From Nocardioides turkmenicus (GTDB taxonomy: Bacteria > Actinomycetota > Actinomycetes > Propionibacteriales > Nocardioidaceae), in contig NZ_JAALAA010000016.1 in NCBI RefSeq assembly GCF_011045035.1, positions 1-64,000 of the forward strand: a stretch of 64,000 nucleotides of DNA, read 5' to 3'. Under the pieces are notes generated by a model. It worked only from the letters and a program-made list of their open reading frames with translations. It was not told the origin of the DNA and made no database searches. A program made the translations under genes and the position numbers. Positions 60,945 to 64,000 of this stretch are shown here, piece by piece (position 1 is the first letter of the stretch; each line of letters opens with the position of its first letter).

Positions 60945-62207
60945 TCAGCCGGCGTCGGAGTCCAGGGTCACCGTCTCGGTGTGCTCCTCGCCGTTGCGGG
61001 TCCAGGTCACCTCGACCTCGTCGTTCGGGCGGTAGGAGCGGACGGTCGCCACGAGGGAGTCCGATCCGGTGATGATGTGGTCGTCGACCTTGGTGATGAT
61101 GTCGCCCTTCTCGAGGCCCGCCTTCTCGGCGGTGCTGCCCGGGCTGACCTCCTGGACCATGGCCCCGGTGACCGAGTTCTGGCCGTTCTGGGCCGCGGGT
61201 GCGTCCGAGACCGAGATGCCGAACTGTGCGTGGGTGGCCTGCTCGCCCTTCTCGAGCTGCTCGACGATCGGGCGGATCTCATCGATCGGGATCGCGAAGC
61301 CGATGCCGATCGAGCCCGCGTCCTCGCTGGTCGCGCCGCCGCCGGAGCGGATCGAGGCGTTGATGCCGACGAGGTTGCCGTTGAGATCGACGAGCGCCCC
61401 GCCCGAGTTGCCGGGGTTGATCGCCGCGTCGGTCTGCACCGCCGGGTAGACCGTCGCCGCGCCGTTCTGGTCCACGCCGACGTTGACCGGGCGGTCGAGC
61501 GCGCTCACGATGCCGGTGGTCACCGTGGAGTCGAGGCCGAACGGGGAGCCGATCGCCACGACGCTCTGGCCGACGGTCAGGTTCGACGACTTGCCGAAGG
61601 TGATCGGGGTCAGGTCGGAGACGCCCTTGGCCTTGATCACGGCGGTGTCGGTGAGCGGGTCGGTGCCGAGGACCTCGGCGGGGGCCGACGTGCCGTCGTT
61701 GAAGTCGACCGTCACGGTGCCGCCGTTGGCGGCCAGCTCGACGACGTGGTTGTTGGTCAGGATCGTGCCGTCGGAGGAGATGACGACGCCGGAGCCCGAG
61801 CCGGAGCCCTGCTGGGAGGTGACCTCGATCTTCACCACCGAGGGGAGGACCTTGGCCGAGACCTTCTCGATGCTGCCTTCGGGGGCTTTGGCGTCGACGA
61901 CCTGGGAGGTGGCCGGCGTGTTCGCGCCGCCGCCCATGCCGTCACCGTTGAGGGCGTCGTAGATCGCCGCGCCCCCGACGCCAGCGGTGCCGCCGGCGAC
62001 CAGTGCACCGGCGAGGACCGCAGCGACGAGACCGGCGCGGCCCGAGCGCTTCTTGCCAGGCGTCGCCGGCACGGACGGCATGACGGAGGTCTGGGCCGGC
62101 GGGGCCGCGAACGGGCCGGCGGGAGGCTGGGTGGATCCGGCAGGAGGGGCCGGGGGAGTCCACTGCGGCGGGGTCCCACTCGGCTGCTGAGGAGGGAGTT
62201 CGGTCAT
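60945..62207 (-). CDS. HtrA/DegP-type trypsin-like serine protease with PDZ domain
   Basis: 420 aa. Cytoplasmic Pro-rich N-terminus (~1-50, PPQQPSGTPPQ...), one TM (~58-80), then an extracytoplasmic protease with triad His154 ('TNNHVV'), Asp187 ('LTDTAV') and Ser268 ('GNSGGAL'), and one PDZ domain (~315-410: 'VQEVSPGSTAEKAGLEKGDIITKVDDHI'). Resembles mycobacterial PepD/HtrB-type proteases that act in envelope stress; a linked two-component system (MprAB) is not present here. Normal length. Confidence 0.93.
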   Translation of the reverse strand: MTELPPQQPSGTPPQWTPPAPPAGSTQPPAGPFAAPPAQTSVMPSVPATPGKKRSGRAGLVAAVLAGALVAGGTAGVGGAAIYDALNGDGMGGGANTPATSQVVDAKAPEGSIEKVSAKVLPSVVKIEVTSQQGSGSGSGVVISSDGTILTNNHVVELAANGGTVTVDFNDGTSAPAEVLGTDPLTDTAVIKAKGVSDLTPITFGKSSNLTVGQSVVAIGSPFGLDSTVTTGIVSALDRPVNVGVDQNGAATVYPAVQTDAAINPGNSGGALVDLNGNLVGINASIRSGGGATSEDAGSIGIGFAIPIDEIRPIVEQLEKGEQATHAQFGISVSDAPAAQNGQNSVTGAMVQEVSPGSTAEKAGLEKGDIITKVDDHIITGSDSLVATVRSYRPNDEVEVTWTRNGEEHTETVTLDSDAG

Positions 62208-62470
62208 GTCTTCGAGTCTGGCCAGCGTCCCTGTGAACCGGCTGAGACGGGGCTATGGGGTCACGAAGAGAAGCCTCAGGTGCCGGAGACCCCAGGCGCT
62301 CCCGGCGCTCGCGGAGCTGATCGGCCATCTTCTCGGCGGGTGGAAGCGTACGCAGATCCGCGCAGTTGCTGAACATCTGGTGGTCCGGCGTGTGGGTCCG
62401 GGCCGGTGGCGAGCTCCGGACCTATGGTGCTGGCGCACGGTTTCAGTCACATCCACGAAGGAGTAAGGCA

Positions 62471-62704
62471 ATGCCGGTCAGCGCGAACCTGGACAAACTT
62501 CTGCTCAAGGCCTACGAGGAGCACGACCTCGTCGAGCTCGCCGACGCCCCGATCGAGGCGATCGCCGGGATCAGCAAGGCGGACGAGGAGGCCCTGCTCG
62601 CGGCCTTCGGTATCAAGACCGTCCGTGACCTCGGTACGAACAAGTACTTCAAGGCCGCCGCAGCGATCGTCGCGCTCGCGGACTCGTCGCAGAAGGGCCA
62701 CTGA
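62471..62704 (+). CDS. Small helix-hairpin-helix-like protein
   Basis: 77 aa. GAAGGAG ribosome-binding site before ATG. 'SANLDKLLLKAYEEHDLVELADAPIEAIAGISKADEEALLAAFGIKTVRDLGTNKYFKAAAAIVALADSSQ': the middle (IEAIAGISKADEEALLAAFGIKTVRDL) is a helix-hairpin-helix pattern with the two helices joined by GIS. No signal peptide, no membrane segment. Function unknown; DNA or protein binding is possible. Its 3' end overlaps the convergent MarR gene by 56 nt. Confidence 0.75.
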   Translation: MPVSANLDKLLLKAYEEHDLVELADAPIEAIAGISKADEEALLAAFGIKTVRDLGTNKYFKAAAAIVALADSSQKGH

Positions 62705-63269
62705 GCCCGTCGTATGACTCCTCCGCTGCCCCGGGACGCCCATGGTGCCCCGGGGCAGCGGCCTGTTCGGCCTCGATCCGCAGCGTCACCTCCTTGAGGA
62801 GCGCCGCGAGCTCCGTACGCCGCTCCGGGCTCAGCGTCTGCAGCAGCCTGGTCTCGGCCTCGCCGCGCAGATCCATCGCCCGCCGCCAGATCTCGATCCC
62901 GGCCTTCGTCGCCTCGACGCTGATCTTGCGGCGGTCCTCCACCGATGCCGTACGCCGCACCCACCCAGCCTTCTCCATGCTGTCGAGCCGGCCCGTCATC
63001 CCGGCCGGGCTGATGTCGAGGTCCTTCGCGAGAGCCGTGGGGGAGGCGTGGCCGGGGGTGTCGCGGATCATCAGCATGTGGAGCGTCTTGTACTCGAAGT
63101 CGGCCAGGCCGACCTCGCTCGCCGCCGCCGCACGGGCATCGTCGAAGAACTTCGAGATGGAGCCGATCCGCACCGTGATCGCCTCGATCTCGTCGTCGAA
63201 GTCGATGTCGAGCCAGTGGTCGCGCCACCGGGCCACATGACGGTCGGCTCGGTCCTCCGTGTCTGCCAT
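62649..63269 (-). CDS. MarR-family transcriptional regulator
   Basis: 206 aa. Core winged helix: 'YKTLHMLMIRDTPGHASPTALAKDLDISPAGMTGRLDSMEKAGWVRR' and wing 'VEDRRKISVEATKAG'. The N-terminal helix 'DEIEAITVRIGSISKFFDDARA' is typical of the PadR/MarR_2-like group. A ~40-residue Pro/Ser/Arg-rich tail extends beyond the usual MarR end and runs into the convergent HhH gene, because no stop occurs earlier. Divergent from an MFS gene with tandem palindromes between them. Confidence 0.87.
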   Translation of the reverse strand: MADTEDRADRHVARWRDHWLDIDFDDEIEAITVRIGSISKFFDDARAAAASEVGLADFEYKTLHMLMIRDTPGHASPTALAKDLDISPAGMTGRLDSMEKAGWVRRTASVEDRRKISVEATKAGIEIWRRAMDLRGEAETRLLQTLSPERRTELAALLKEVTLRIEAEQAAAPGHHGRPGAAEESYDGLSGPSATSPRARRSLRRP

Positions 63270-63299
63270 GGGCCGAGCCTACCTTTCGGTGATTGATAA

Positions 63300-63326
63300 T
63301 TCGATGGCGAATAGTTCGCTGGCGAA
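63300..63326. promoter_or_regulatory. Two tandem TTCG-N4-CGAA palindromes (candidate operator)
   Basis: TTCG-ATGG-CGAA (63300-63311) and TTCG-CTGG-CGAA (63315-63326), 15 bp centre to centre, between the divergent MarR and MFS starts. Each 12-bp unit is palindromic. Suits cooperative binding of the MarR protein to block both promoters. Confidence 0.6.
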
Positions 63327-63339
63327 GTACCTTGGCGGC

Positions 63340-64000
63340 ATGACTGTGACCGCCGAGCCGCCGGCCAAGCGCCCCGCGCCGCTGAGGCACCGCAACTTCC
63401 GCCGGCTCGTCACGGGCACGGCGTCCTCGTCGCTGGGCAACGCGATCACCCCGGTCGCGCTCGCCTTCGCGGTGCTCGACCTGGGTGGCACAGCGACCCA
63501 GCTCGGCCTGGTCGAGGCCGTCTTCGCGGCCTGCCAGGTGCTGACCACGCTGGCCGGGGGCGTCCTCGGCGACCGCGTCTCGCGCAAGGTGATGATGGAG
63601 GGCACGGCCGCGATCAGCGCCGTCGTGATCGGGGCGCTGGCCGCGACGGTGATCCTCGACGTCGCGACGATCCCGTCGATCGCGGTGATGGGTGGCCTGG
63701 CCGGCATCGTGGCGGCGCTCAACCAGCCCTCGGCGATGGCGATGACCAAGGTCGTCGTGCCCGACGAGGATCTCGGCGCCGCCGTCTCCGTCCGGTCGCT
63801 GCTCCAGACCACCGCCGCGACCATCGGCTACGCCCTCGGTGGCGTGCTCGTCGCGGCCGTCGGGCCGGGGTGGGCGATCACGATCGACGCGGTCACCTTC
63901 GTCATCGCCGCGATCGCCTACTCCGGCATGCGGGTGCCGCACGAGCGGGAGCCGCGCAAGGCCTCGATGCTCGCCGACCTGGGCGAGGGCTTCCGCGAGG
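63340..64000 (+). CDS. MFS transporter, 3'-truncated
   Basis: ATG at 63340; 220 codons up to the window edge, about half of a normal MFS protein. 'LRHRNFRRLVTGTASSSLGNAITPVALAFAVLDLGGTATQLGLVEAVF', then 'GGVLGDRVSRKVMM' (GxxxDRxxRR loop), with six hydrophobic segments so far. Resembles MFS_3/enterobactin-exporter-type pumps, like the protein at 10660. Divergent MarR gene and the tandem operator suggest substrate-inducible efflux. Confidence 0.88.
   Translation, partial: MTVTAEPPAKRPAPLRHRNFRRLVTGTASSSLGNAITPVALAFAVLDLGGTATQLGLVEAVFAACQVLTTLAGGVLGDRVSRKVMMEGTAAISAVVIGALAATVILDVATIPSIAVMGGLAGIVAALNQPSAMAMTKVVVPDEDLGAAVSVRSLLQTTAATIGYALGGVLVAAVGPGWAITIDAVTFVIAAIAYSGMRVPHEREPRKASMLADLGEGFRE

Overview
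The window is high-GC DNA with dense, codon-biased genes, many GTG/TTG starts and no IS element, tRNA, rRNA or CRISPR array that I could see. Gene families and order (two MglA-type GTPase 'conservons', DUF3027/DUF2530/DUF742 proteins, a long ribosomal-protein supercluster, a SpoIIM/RDD/DUF58/MoxR block) point to an actinobacterium. The style is closest to Nocardioidaceae (Propionibacteriales); that placement is inference from gene content and protein style, not from a search.

Layout. 1-3.4 kb: end of an FHA-domain protein, type I signal peptidase lepB, LarE-type sulfur transferase, an M50-like metalloprotease and a cold-shock protein. 3.4-8.5 kb: conservon 1, comprising a membrane sensor ATPase, a roadblock protein, a DUF742 protein and a small GTPase, closed by a strong hairpin. 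8.6-11.9 kb: DUF3027, DUF2530, a 49-aa putative zinc protein, and a MarR regulator translationally coupled to an MFS exporter. 12.1-16.6 kb: str operon (rpsL, rpsG, fusA, tuf). 16.7-25.5 kb: trmB, a two-TM membrane protein, then the envelope cluster RDD / SpoIIM / DUF58 / MoxR / DUF4350 / DUF4129 / multi-TM protein. 25.9-38.7 kb: S10 and spc operons (rpsJ to rplO), then secY, adk, map.

38.7-48.4 kb is an accessory block sitting between map and infA, which are normally adjacent or nearly so in actinobacteria. It holds a dehydrogenase fused to an NTF2-like domain, a divergent LysR regulator, an Sfp-type phosphopantetheinyl transferase, an enterochelin-esterase-like hydrolase, an LLM flavin oxidoreductase, and conservon 2, which ends in a styrene-monooxygenase-like flavoprotein. 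48.5-52.4 kb resumes the ribosomal order (infA, rpmJ, rpsM, rpsK, rpsD, rpoA, rplQ). 52.4-64 kb: membrane protein, ketopantoate-reductase-like enzyme, truA, an RsmC-like methyltransferase, cytochrome P450, HSL-type esterase, an ABC-F protein coupled to a GNAT acetyltransferase, an HtrA protease, a helix-hairpin-helix-like small protein, and a second divergent MarR/MFS pair running off the right edge.

Working themes: translation and secretion (about 33 genes, all apparently intact); Ras-like/Mgl-type signalling (two conservons, one apparently coupled to an oxygenase); envelope maintenance (lepB, HtrA, MoxR/DUF58 cluster); and MarR-controlled efflux. The points most worth a second look are the map-infA insertion with its oxygenase-linked conservon, an L4 protein with an added C-terminal domain, and a nearly identical leader element in front of rpsL and rpsJ.
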